A stretch of DNA of 64,000 nt from Kribbella italica (lineage in GTDB: Bacteria > Actinomycetota > Actinomycetes > Propionibacteriales > Kribbellaceae): assembly GCF_014205135.1 (NCBI RefSeq), contig NZ_JACHMY010000001.1, positions 248,001 to 312,000 on the forward strand, given 5' to 3'. A program made the position numbers and the translations under genes. How positions within the stretch are numbered: position 1 is the first letter of the stretch; each line of letters opens with the position of its first letter. A model generated the notes under the pieces. The model made no database searches and was not told the origin of the DNA. It worked only from the letters and a program-made list of their open reading frames with translations. Positions 57,537 through 64,000 of the stretch are shown piece after piece.

Positions 57537-59171
57537 ATGGCGATTCCCAGCTTTGTCGACCGGGTCACGGTGCACGTCACCGGTGGCAACGGCGGAAACG
57601 GCTGCGCCTCGGTGCACCGGGAGAAGTTCAAGCCGCTCGGCGGCCCGGACGGCGGCAACGGCGGAGACGGCGGCAGCATCATCGTGCGCGTCGACCCCGA
57701 CCTGACCACGCTGGTCGACTACCACCGCTCCAGCCACCGCTCGGCGACGAACGGTGCCCAGGGCAAGGGTGACCACCAGGCCGGCAGCAAGGGCGGCGAC
57801 GTCGTCCTGCCGGTCCCGGACGGCACCGTGATCAGTACGCCGGAGGGCGAGGTCCTCGCCGACCTGGTCGGTCCCGGCGCGGAGTTCGTCGCGGCCGCCG
57901 GCGGCAAGGGCGGCCTGGGCAACGCGGCGCTGGCCAGCTCGGCCCGCAAGGCGCCCGGCTTCGCGCTGCTCGGTGAGGACGGCGAGGAGCGCACGGTCGT
58001 CCTCGAGCTCAAGGTCGTCGCCGACATCGGCCTGGTCGGCTTCCCGAGCGCGGGCAAGTCGTCGCTGGTCGCCTCGATCAGCCGCGCGCGGCCGAAGATC
58101 GCCGACTACCCGTTCACCACCCTGATCCCGAACCTCGGCGTCGTGGTCGCGGGCGAGACCACGTTCACCGTGGCCGACGTACCGGGCCTGATCGAGGGCG
58201 CCAGCGAGGGCCGCGGGCTCGGGCACGACTTCCTGCGGCACGTCGAGCGCTGCGCGGCGCTGATCCACGTGATCGACTGCGCGACGTACGAGCCGGGCCG
58301 TGACCCGCTGAGCGACCTGGACACGATCGAGGCCGAGCTGACCGCGCACGGCGGCCTCGAGGACCGGCCGCGGCTGGTCGCGCTGAACAAGGTCGACGTC
58401 CCGGACGCGCGCGAGATCGCGGAGATGGTGACCGCGGACCTGGAAACGCGCGGGATGAAGGTGTTCTCGATCTCGACCGCCAGCCACGAGGGCCTGGACG
58501 CGCTGAAGTTCGCGATGGCCGAGGTCGTCACCAAGCGGCGTGCCGAGACGGCGAAGCCCGACACGACCCGGATCATCATCCGGCCGCAGGCGACCGGCGG
58601 GGTCGAGTTCAAGGTGAAGAAGACCCCCGACGGCGCGTGGCTGGTGCAGGGCGACAAGCCCGAGCGCTGGGTCCGGCAGACCGACTTCACCAACGCCGAG
58701 GCGACCGGGTACCTGGCCGACCGGCTGAACCGGCTCGGCGTCGAGAAAGCGCTGCTGGAGCAAGGCGCGGTCGAGGGCGACGGCGTGATGATCGGCGACG
58801 GCCCGAACGCGGTCGTGTTCGACTTCGCGCCCGACGTACAGGCTGGTGCGGAGCTGCTCTCGCGGCGTGGTGAGGACCACCGCCTCGAGGAGGACCGTCC
58901 GGCCGCGCAGCGCCGCAAGGCCAAGGACGAGATGTACCACGCGCGCAGGTCCGGCGAGATCGAGGCGTCGCCCGACCTGTCGGAGTACGGCGCGGGCTGG
59001 ACCGAGGACGAGGTCGACCTGTCCCCGGCCGAGTCGAAGGCGGCCCAGAAGGCGGCCGAGCGGCTCGCCCGCAAGCAGGCTCGGGAGCTGGAGGCCGAGC
59101 AGGAACTGCGGGCCGAGCTCGCGTTCGCCGCCGGTCAGGACATCGACATCGAGGCGGAAGACCGCAAGTAG
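57537..59171 (+). CDS. obgE: GTPase Obg
   Basis: Ribosome-assembly and stress GTPase. The 544-residue protein has the glycine-rich Obg fold (1-158: [31 protein letters not shown]). The G domain has G1 GFPSAGKSS at 168-176, G3 DVPGLIEGA and G4 NKVD. The OCT domain (about 350-430: [25 protein letters not shown]) and a long acidic/basic C-terminal tail found in actinobacterial Obg complete it. ATG 57537 begins [11 protein letters not shown]. proB follows closely in the same direction. Confidence 0.96.
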   Translation: MAIPSFVDRVTVHVTGGNGGNGCASVHREKFKPLGGPDGGNGGDGGSIIVRVDPDLTTLVDYHRSSHRSATNGAQGKGDHQAGSKGGDVVLPVPDGTVISTPEGEVLADLVGPGAEFVAAAGGKGGLGNAALASSARKAPGFALLGEDGEERTVVLELKVVADIGLVGFPSAGKSSLVASISRARPKIADYPFTTLIPNLGVVVAGETTFTVADVPGLIEGASEGRGLGHDFLRHVERCAALIHVIDCATYEPGRDPLSDLDTIEAELTAHGGLEDRPRLVALNKVDVPDAREIAEMVTADLETRGMKVFSISTASHEGLDALKFAMAEVVTKRRAETAKPDTTRIIIRPQATGGVEFKVKKTPDGAWLVQGDKPERWVRQTDFTNAEATGYLADRLNRLGVEKALLEQGAVEGDGVMIGDGPNAVVFDFAPDVQAGAELLSRRGEDHRLEEDRPAAQRRKAKDEMYHARRSGEIEASPDLSEYGAGWTEDEVDLSPAESKAAQKAAERLARKQARELEAEQELRAELAFAAGQDIDIEAEDRK

Positions 59172-59230
59172 GTGCCGTGGGCCCGCAATGATGGGGGCCC
59201 AAGGCAACTGCATCCCTGGTGGGAGAACTG

Positions 59231-60343
59231 ATGAAACCCCGCGCGGAGGTCGTTCAGGCCGCCCGAATCGTCGTGAAGGTCGGGTCGTCGTCACTGACCC
59301 AGCGGGGCCGGATCGACCTCGACCGGCTCCGCCTGCTCGTCGACGCCCTCGCCGCCCGGCGCGTCGACGGCACCGAGGTCGTCCTCGTCTCGTCCGGCGC
59401 GATCGCCGCCGGCCTCGCACCGATGGGGCTCCGCTCGCGCCCACGCGACCTGGCGACCCAGCAGGCCGCCGCGTCGGTCGGGCAGGGGTTGCTGATGGCG
59501 CGGTACAGCGACGCCTTCGCCGCGCACGGTCTGCGAGTCGGGCAGGTCCTGTTGACGGTCGACGATGTCACCCGCCGGTCGCACTACCGCAACGCGTACC
59601 GCACCTTCGCGCGCTTGCTGGAGCTCGGTGTGGTGCCGATCGTCAACGAGAACGACACCGTCGCGACCACCGAGATCCGCTTCGGCGACAACGACCGCCT
59701 CGCCGCGTTGACGAGCCACCTGGTGCACACCGACCTGCTGGTCCTGCTCTCCGACGTCGACGGCCTCTACAACGGCGACCCCCGCAAGCCCGGCACGGTC
59801 ATGCTCCCCGAGGTCCGAGGCCCCGAGGACCTGAAGTCGTTGCAGATCGGCCGCACCGGCTCGTCCGGCGTCGGCACGGGCGGCATGCAGACCAAGGTCG
59901 AAGCCGCCGCGATCGCCACCGCTGCAGGCATTCCCGTCGTACTGACTTCCGCGGGGCGAGTAGGCGAGGCCCTCCGAGGCGACCCCGTAGGCACCCTCTT
60001 CCACCCCACCGGCCGCCGCGCCAAGACCCGTCTCCTCTGGCTCCAACACGCCACTTCAGGCCAGGGCCGCCTCCAGCTCGACGAGGGCGCCGTCCGCGCG
60101 GTCACCGAACGCCGTACGTCGCTGCTGCCGGCCGGAATCCTCACAGTAGAAGGCAACTTCTCCGCCGGCGACCCGGTCGACCTGGTCTCGCCCTCGGGCG
60201 TGGTCGTCGCCCGAGGCCTCGTCAACTACGACGCCACAGAACTCCCCGACCTCCTCGGCCGCTCCACAAGAGACCTGGCCAAGGAGCTCGGCGCGGCGTA
60301 CGAACGAGAAGTAGTCCACCGAGACGACCTCGTACTCCTCTGA
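59231..60343 (+). CDS. proB: Glutamate 5-kinase
   Basis: First enzyme of proline synthesis, phosphorylating glutamate. The 370-residue protein has the amino-acid kinase domain (IVVKVGSSSLT, VLVSSGAIAAG, PIVNENDTVAT, DVDGLYNGDPR, GTGGMQTKVEAA) and a C-terminal PUA domain (AVRAVTERRTSLLPAGILTVEG). ATG 59231 is preferred to a GTG four codons earlier because GGGAGAA lies 5 bp upstream. proA follows, but 321 bp away, with a broken small ORF between. Confidence 0.95.
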   Translation: MKPRAEVVQAARIVVKVGSSSLTQRGRIDLDRLRLLVDALAARRVDGTEVVLVSSGAIAAGLAPMGLRSRPRDLATQQAAASVGQGLLMARYSDAFAAHGLRVGQVLLTVDDVTRRSHYRNAYRTFARLLELGVVPIVNENDTVATTEIRFGDNDRLAALTSHLVHTDLLVLLSDVDGLYNGDPRKPGTVMLPEVRGPEDLKSLQIGRTGSSGVGTGGMQTKVEAAAIATAAGIPVVLTSAGRVGEALRGDPVGTLFHPTGRRAKTRLLWLQHATSGQGRLQLDEGAVRAVTERRTSLLPAGILTVEGNFSAGDPVDLVSPSGVVVARGLVNYDATELPDLLGRSTRDLAKELGAAYEREVVHRDDLVLL

Positions 60344-60362
60344 AGAACAAGAAGGAGCAGGG

Positions 60363-60489
60363 ATGAAGGTTGTTCTGGTGGTGCTGGCGCTGGGGCTGTC
60401 GGTGGTTGGGGTGTTCGGGGGCTGGGAGCGAGCCGGTGTGTGAGGCTGTGTCTCCGGGGGTTTCGGCGCCGCCTAGTGAGGATTGCTAG
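60363..60489 (+). pseudogene. Small secreted peptide gene, apparently frameshifted
   Basis: After AAGGAG (7 bp spacing) an ATG at 60363 opens MKVVLVVLALGLSVVGVFGG, a clean signal-peptide-like stretch, but the frame stops at 60443. The +1 frame continues as GSEPVCEAVSPGVSAPPSED ending with Cys and a stop at 60489. A five-G run at 60417-60421 lies at the junction; one G fewer would give a 41-residue secreted peptide with two cysteines. It could be a real mutation, a sequencing error, or chance. No function is known. Confidence 0.4.
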
Positions 60490-60664
60490 GGCTTTTCACG
60501 GCCAGGACCGGGCATTCGGCCTCCAGGAGGATGGATTGGGCCTGGCTGCCGGGGCGCCGCACTTCAAGGACTGGCGCGCGGCGGTCGCGGCGTACGTCGT
60601 ACCGGGCGGCACGGGGAGTGAGACGGCCGGGCGCGCGGCCGGGGGTGCGGCCTACGATTGAGGG
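60490..60664. other. Intergenic region before proA
   Basis: No complete gene. On the minus strand a frame ends in a stretch like universal-stress-protein C-termini (ILLEAECPVLAVKS), without start or upstream domain. Confidence 0.4.
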
Positions 60665-61909
60665 ATGAGCGAGATCATCCAGCTGTGCCGGCAGGCCCGG
60701 GAGGCGTCGTACGCGTTGGCTGCGGCGTCGCGCGCGACCAAGGACGCGGCGTTGCACGCGATGGCGGCGGCTCTCCGGGCCAACACCGAGCGGATCGTGA
60801 CGGCCAACGCGAAGGATGTCGCGGCGGCGCGTGAGGCCGGTACGGCGGAGTCGACTGTTGACCGGCTGGCGCTGGACCCGGGGCGCGTGGACGCGATGGC
60901 CGCGGGGCTGGAGCAGTTGGCGGGGCTGGTGGATCCGGTGGGCGAGGTCGTTCGCGGGTACAACCTGCCGAACGGGCTGGAGCTCAAGCAGGTGCGGGTG
61001 CCGTTCGGCGTCGTCGGGATCATCTACGAGGCGCGCCCGAACGTGACCGCCGACGCGGCGGGGATCTGCCTGAAGTCGGGGAACGCGGTGCTGCTGCGGG
61101 GCTCGTCCTCGGCGGCCTCGTCGAACGAGGCGATCATCGCCGTACTGCGAGACGCCGTCGTCGAGGCCGGCCTGCCGGCGGACGTGATCCAGGGCGTGCC
61201 GGGGGACCGCGCCGCGGTCAAGGAGCTGATGCAGGCGCGCGGGCTGGTCGACGTACTGATTCCGCGCGGTGGTGCCGGGCTGATCCAGACCGTGGTCACC
61301 GAGTCGACCGTGCCGGTGATCGAGACCGGCGTCGGCAACTGCCACGTGTACGTCGACGCGGACGCGGATCTGGAGCTCGCGCTGACGATCCTGATGAACT
61401 CCAAGACCCAGCGGCCGAGCGTGTGCAACGCGACGGAATCGCTGCTGGTGCACGCCTCTGTGGCGGACGAGTTCCTGGCCAAGGCGCTGCCGGCGCTGGC
61501 CGAGGCCGGTGTCACGGTGCACGGCGACCCGAAGGTGGTTGCTGCGGGCAAGGACATCCAGCCGGCCACGGACGAGGACTACGCGGCGGAGTACCACGGC
61601 CTGGAGCTGTCGGCGGCCGTCGTCGACTCGCTGGAGGCCGCGGTCGAGCACATCCGCAAGTACAGCTCCAGCCACACCGACGCGATCATCACCAGGTCGC
61701 AGGCGGCGTCGCGCCGGTTCGTGCAGGCGGTCGACTCGGCGGCGGTGGTGGTCAACGCCAGCACCCGCTTCACCGACGGCGGCGAGTACGGCTTCGGCGC
61801 GGAGATCGGGATCTCCACCCAGAAGCTGCACGCGCGCGGGCCGATGGGGCTGCCGGAGATGACGTCGACGAAGTACGTGGTGATCGGCGAGGGCCAGATC
61901 AGGACCTGA
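60665..61909 (+). CDS. proA: Gamma-glutamyl phosphate reductase
   Basis: Reduces gamma-glutamyl phosphate to the semialdehyde with NADPH, the second proline step after ProB. The 414-residue aldehyde-dehydrogenase-like protein has [22 protein letters not shown], the catalytic Cys254 in RPSVCNATE, and the C-terminal [17 protein letters not shown] 60665 begins [19 protein letters not shown] with GAGGG just upstream. It converges on the PPTase gene with a 24-bp gap. Weakly spaced from proB, so it may have its own promoter. Confidence 0.96.
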   Translation: MSEIIQLCRQAREASYALAAASRATKDAALHAMAAALRANTERIVTANAKDVAAAREAGTAESTVDRLALDPGRVDAMAAGLEQLAGLVDPVGEVVRGYNLPNGLELKQVRVPFGVVGIIYEARPNVTADAAGICLKSGNAVLLRGSSSAASSNEAIIAVLRDAVVEAGLPADVIQGVPGDRAAVKELMQARGLVDVLIPRGGAGLIQTVVTESTVPVIETGVGNCHVYVDADADLELALTILMNSKTQRPSVCNATESLLVHASVADEFLAKALPALAEAGVTVHGDPKVVAAGKDIQPATDEDYAAEYHGLELSAAVVDSLEAAVEHIRKYSSSHTDAIITRSQAASRRFVQAVDSAAVVVNASTRFTDGGEYGFGAEIGISTQKLHARGPMGLPEMTSTKYVVIGEGQIRT

Positions 61910-61933
61910 GTGGATCGGCGGCGCGCGGTGCGG

Positions 61934-62623
61934 TCAGGAGCTGAGCAGGTTGGCGGCGTCCTCGAGACTCATCTCGATCGGCTCGTCGCTCAAAGCGGCG
62001 AGGGCGGCCCGGTGATTCGGGGCTGAGTCGACGTCGATCAGCTGGATCGGGCCGGCGTGGTCCGGCCAGCTGACGACCGCGGCGGGCTGGTCGGGTGGAG
62101 TGACGACCAGCTTGGTGAGGTCGGTGCGGATTCCGTCGCCGGTGGCTTTGACCACGGCTTCCTTGCGGGTCCAGTACGTCGTGAACGCGGCCGGCTGATC
62201 CGCGGCTGGGCGGCGTACGAGGTCGTCGGTCTCCGCCGAGGCGAGGCTCACGCGCGCCAGCGCGACCGCGTCGACGGCGGGGTTGACCAGCTCCACGTCC
62301 AGGCCGATTGGTGTGGTCGGGTGGAAGGCGACGCCGACCAGGTCGCCGGAGTGGGTGATCGAGAGCTCGGCGCCCTCGGTGCGGACCTTGCCGTGGGGGC
62401 GGCCGCAGTCGGGGCAGCGGCGGTCCAGGCGGATGCTTGCTGGGGGCAACTGTTGGCGGCGGGCGAGGAGGCGGCGGACGATGGTGCAGCCGAGCAGGAA
62501 GCGGTTCTGGTCCTCCGTCCGTACGTACGCCGCCAAGCGCTCGCGTTCGGCTGGATCGAGGTCGGTGATCCATCGAGGGTCGATCGGCTGGGTGCTGAGG
62601 CGGGCCCACCAGACCTCGATCAT
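61934..62623 (-). CDS. 4'-phosphopantetheinyl transferase (Sfp type)
   Basis: Converts apo carrier proteins of polyketide, peptide or fatty-acid synthases to the holo form. The 229-residue protein has GLDVELV (magnesium-binding GxDxE) and WTRKEAVVKATGDG (WxxKEA motif), in the usual order. An N-terminal CPDCGRPHGK segment may bind zinc. ATG 62623 overlaps the stop codon of the HxlR-peroxiredoxin gene (ATGA), so translation is coupled to that redox regulator, which is an unusual context. No synthase genes are in this window. Confidence 0.92.
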   Translation of the reverse strand: MIEVWWARLSTQPIDPRWITDLDPAERERLAAYVRTEDQNRFLLGCTIVRRLLARRQQLPPASIRLDRRCPDCGRPHGKVRTEGAELSITHSGDLVGVAFHPTTPIGLDVELVNPAVDAVALARVSLASAETDDLVRRPAADQPAAFTTYWTRKEAVVKATGDGIRTDLTKLVVTPPDQPAAVVSWPDHAGPIQLIDVDSAPNHRAALAALSDEPIEMSLEDAANLLSS

Positions 62624-63480
62624 GCGGTGTTCAACGCCCAGCTGACCGCGTCGGGGATGTCGGTGACCGGGTAGCGGACGGCGCGGATCACGCGGTCGGC
62701 GCCGACCACGAGGACGAAGCGTTTGAGGCGTTCGAGGCCGCCGGAGCGGAAGGTCGGCAGGCGCAGCGAGGCCGTGAGCTGCAGGTCCGTGTCGGAGAGC
62801 AGCGGGTGGGCGATCTGCTCCAGTTCGGCGAAGGCGCGCTGCTCGTCGGGGCGTTGGGTGCTCACGCCGTGGACCGTGATGCCTGCGGCGCGGAAGGCGT
62901 CGTGGTGCTTGCTGAAGAGTCTGTTCTCGAGGGTGCAGCCGTGCGCGCCGGCGATGGTCGGCCATTCGTCCGGCAACGGCGTGGGGCGCCCGGTCGCGGG
63001 GAAGCCGAAGATGACCGTCGTCTCGGCCGACAGCACATCGACCAGTCCGCCAGTGGTTGCGGGAAGCAACAACTCGGCGGGGACCCGGTGCCCGACCAGC
63101 TCGTGAAGGCGCTGGGCGGGTGGCTCGGCGGCATCGTTGGTGCCGGTGAGTTCGCCGTCGCCGAGGAGCCAGCGATCGCCCCAGTCCTGCAGCGCCACGA
63201 GCACCGGGAGCAGCGCCCGGCCGCGTGGGGTCAGCCCGTAGGCGTACCGCGTCGGACGTTCCTGGTACGCCGTACGCTCGACGACCCCGCTGTCCATCAG
63301 CCCGACCAACCGCTCGGTCAGCACCTTGCGGGAGATGCGCAGCGAGTCGGCCAGCAGGTCGAAGCGGTCGAGCCCGCGGGCGAGGTCGCGCACGATCAGC
63401 AGCTCCCACGGGTCGCCGACGACCGCGAGCGACTGCGCCACCGCACAGTCCGGCTCGGGCGAGAAACTGCTCCGCCGCAC
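62620..63480 (-). CDS. HxlR regulator fused to a peroxiredoxin-like domain
   Basis: One 286-residue frame. Residues 1-110 are an HxlR winged helix (CAVAQSLAVVGDPWELLIVRDLARGLDRFDLLADSLRISRKVLTERL, described region 12-60) with Cys12 in the sensor-like position. Residues about 150-286 are a thioredoxin-fold, AhpC/BCP-like domain: TTVIFGFPATGRPTP, HGCTLEN with likely peroxidatic Cys182, and GITVHGVST. GTG 63480 has GGGAGG 6 bp upstream; the open frame continues above it through the operator. It is divergent from an MFS transporter across a GTTCC-N5-GGAAC dyad and coupled to the PPTase gene. A self-contained peroxide-sensing repressor is plausible. Confidence 0.85.
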   Translation of the reverse strand: MRRSSFSPEPDCAVAQSLAVVGDPWELLIVRDLARGLDRFDLLADSLRISRKVLTERLVGLMDSGVVERTAYQERPTRYAYGLTPRGRALLPVLVALQDWGDRWLLGDGELTGTNDAAEPPAQRLHELVGHRVPAELLLPATTGGLVDVLSAETTVIFGFPATGRPTPLPDEWPTIAGAHGCTLENRLFSKHHDAFRAAGITVHGVSTQRPDEQRAFAELEQIAHPLLSDTDLQLTASLRLPTFRSGGLERLKRFVLVVGADRVIRAVRYPVTDIPDAVSWALNTA

Positions 63481-63560
63481 CTGCTGCCTCCCTCGTCCCA
63501 ACCGCTCGCCGGCCGACGGCCGACCCGAATCCTGTTGCGCCCAACTTAGTCGGCCGAGTA

Positions 63561-63577
63561 AGTTCCCGCCAGGAACT
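63561..63577. promoter_or_regulatory. HxlR operator-like dyad, HxlR-Prx / MFS divergent promoter
   Basis: AGTTCCCGCCAGGAACT is a perfect 6-bp inverted repeat with a 5-bp spacer. Its GTTCC-N5-GGAAC core is the same as at 34765-34779. It lies 15 bp before the MFS start and 80 bp from the regulator start. Confidence 0.7.
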
Positions 63578-63591
63578 CTCAAGGGGTGAGC

Positions 63592-64000
63592 ATGAACTTC
63601 TGGCGCCGGATCGCCGATCTCCCCGGCTGGCTCAAAGCGGTGATGCTGGGGCAGTTGGTCAGCTCGGCCGGCGCGCTGGCCTGGATCTACCTGACCCTCT
63701 ACCTCGTCGACGACCGCGGCATGAGCGCCCAGCAGGCCGGGTTCGCCGCAGCGGCGTACGGCCTGGGCCTGCTCGGCGGCAATCTCGGCGGCGGCTGGAT
63801 CGGCGACCGGTTCGGCCTGCGGACAGCGGCGATCGGCAGCCAGCTGACCTGGGCGGCGGCCTGCCTGGCGATGCCGGTCGTCCCCAACAGCGGCCTGGCC
63901 GTCACAGCCGTCATCGCCGGGCTGTGCGGGGGAGCGAGCCGCCCGAACCTCAGTGCCCTCGTCGCGACCGCGATGCCGGCTGACCGACGCCGCGAAGGGA
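63592..64000 (+). CDS. MFS transporter, N-terminal part (continues beyond window)
   Basis: The frame from ATG 63592 is open to the window end, giving 136 residues. It begins MNFWRRIADLPGWLKAVMLGQ. The first helices are SSAGALAWIYLTLYLV, GFAAAAYGLGLLGGNLGGG and LTWAAACLAMPVVPN. The GxxxDRxG-type loop-2-3 motif of MFS exporters is GGWIGDRFGLRTA. AAGGGG lies 5 bp upstream. Divergent from the HxlR-peroxiredoxin regulator with an operator dyad between, so it is probably an efflux pump under that regulator's control. Substrate unknown. Confidence 0.85.
   Translation, partial: MNFWRRIADLPGWLKAVMLGQLVSSAGALAWIYLTLYLVDDRGMSAQQAGFAAAAYGLGLLGGNLGGGWIGDRFGLRTAAIGSQLTWAAACLAMPVVPNSGLAVTAVIAGLCGGASRPNLSALVATAMPADRRREG

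Noticed and set aside
60473..60580. Minus-strand tail resembling a universal stress protein C-terminus
   Set aside because: Only about 20 residues look similar (ILLEAECPVLAVKS), with no upstream domain or start. Too little for a pseudogene call.

Overview
The window is GC-rich actinobacterial chromosome. The core gene order is the one known around the clp, valS-folC-ndk, mre/rod and rne-rplU-rpmA-obg-proBA loci of high-GC Gram-positives. Together with a SARP regulator, many GTG starts and numerous secreted hydrolases, this suggests a member of the Propionibacteriales, most likely Kribbella or a close relative. That placement is inference from gene content; no database was searched. No rRNA, CRISPR array, complete insertion sequence or replication origin was seen.

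Layout. Bases 1-223 are the 3' end of a tyrosine recombinase, the right edge of an integrated element lying to the left. It faces the 3' end of tRNA-Gly(TCC), the probable attachment gene. tRNA-Pro(TGG), tig, a GNAT gene and clpP1-clpP2-clpX follow (0.3-5.6 kb); ClgR-like boxes precede both clpP1 and clpX. Bases 5.7-12.3 kb hold two tandem secreted TAP-like alpha/beta hydrolases and a 1018-residue low-complexity membrane-anchored protein. Bases 12.3-17.1 kb hold valS, folC, a DUF4233 gene and ndk. An island at 17.2-22.6 kb carries an AlgX-like/MBOAT polysaccharide O-acetylation pair and a SARP/NB-ARC/TPR regulator. Bases 23.0-28.7 kb are the elongasome operon mreB-mreC-mreD-mrdA-rodA.

A second accessory stretch (28.7-35.3 kb) starts with 1 kb of repeat-bearing non-coding DNA. 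It then has small metabolic and regulatory genes: two HxlR regulators, RidA-like, Lrp, DUF2000, asparaginase II, an alpha/beta hydrolase and a PPOX oxidoreductase. The radical-SAM gene at 35.3-37.3 kb is split from its usual partner (DUF2344, 52.3 kb) by a 15-kb protease-rich island. That island holds a PTP-HAD fusion, an M28 and an M43 peptidase that share lectin-like repeats, an S8 subtilase, an M64 peptidase, pheA, an acyltransferase and a DUF1772 gene. Core order resumes with DUF2344, rne, rplU, rpmA, obgE, proB and proA (52.3-61.9 kb). The right edge has a phosphopantetheinyl transferase coupled to an HxlR-peroxiredoxin fusion regulator, divergent from an MFS transporter that runs off the window.

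How parts work together. Trigger factor and ClpXP1P2 cover nascent-chain folding and regulated proteolysis. MreBCD-PBP2-RodA builds lateral wall. RNase E/G, L21, L27 and Obg belong to RNA turnover and ribosome assembly. ProB and ProA make proline. The most notable unexplained signals are: a GTTCC-N5-GGAAC dyad shared by two HxlR-controlled divergent promoters; a symmetric four-box promoter (TTCGGACGCA) before the M28 protease; the HxlR-peroxiredoxin fusion coupled to a PPTase; the PTP-HAD fusion; the pair of proteases with shared lectin-like repeats; and a frameshifted small secreted peptide between proB and proA.
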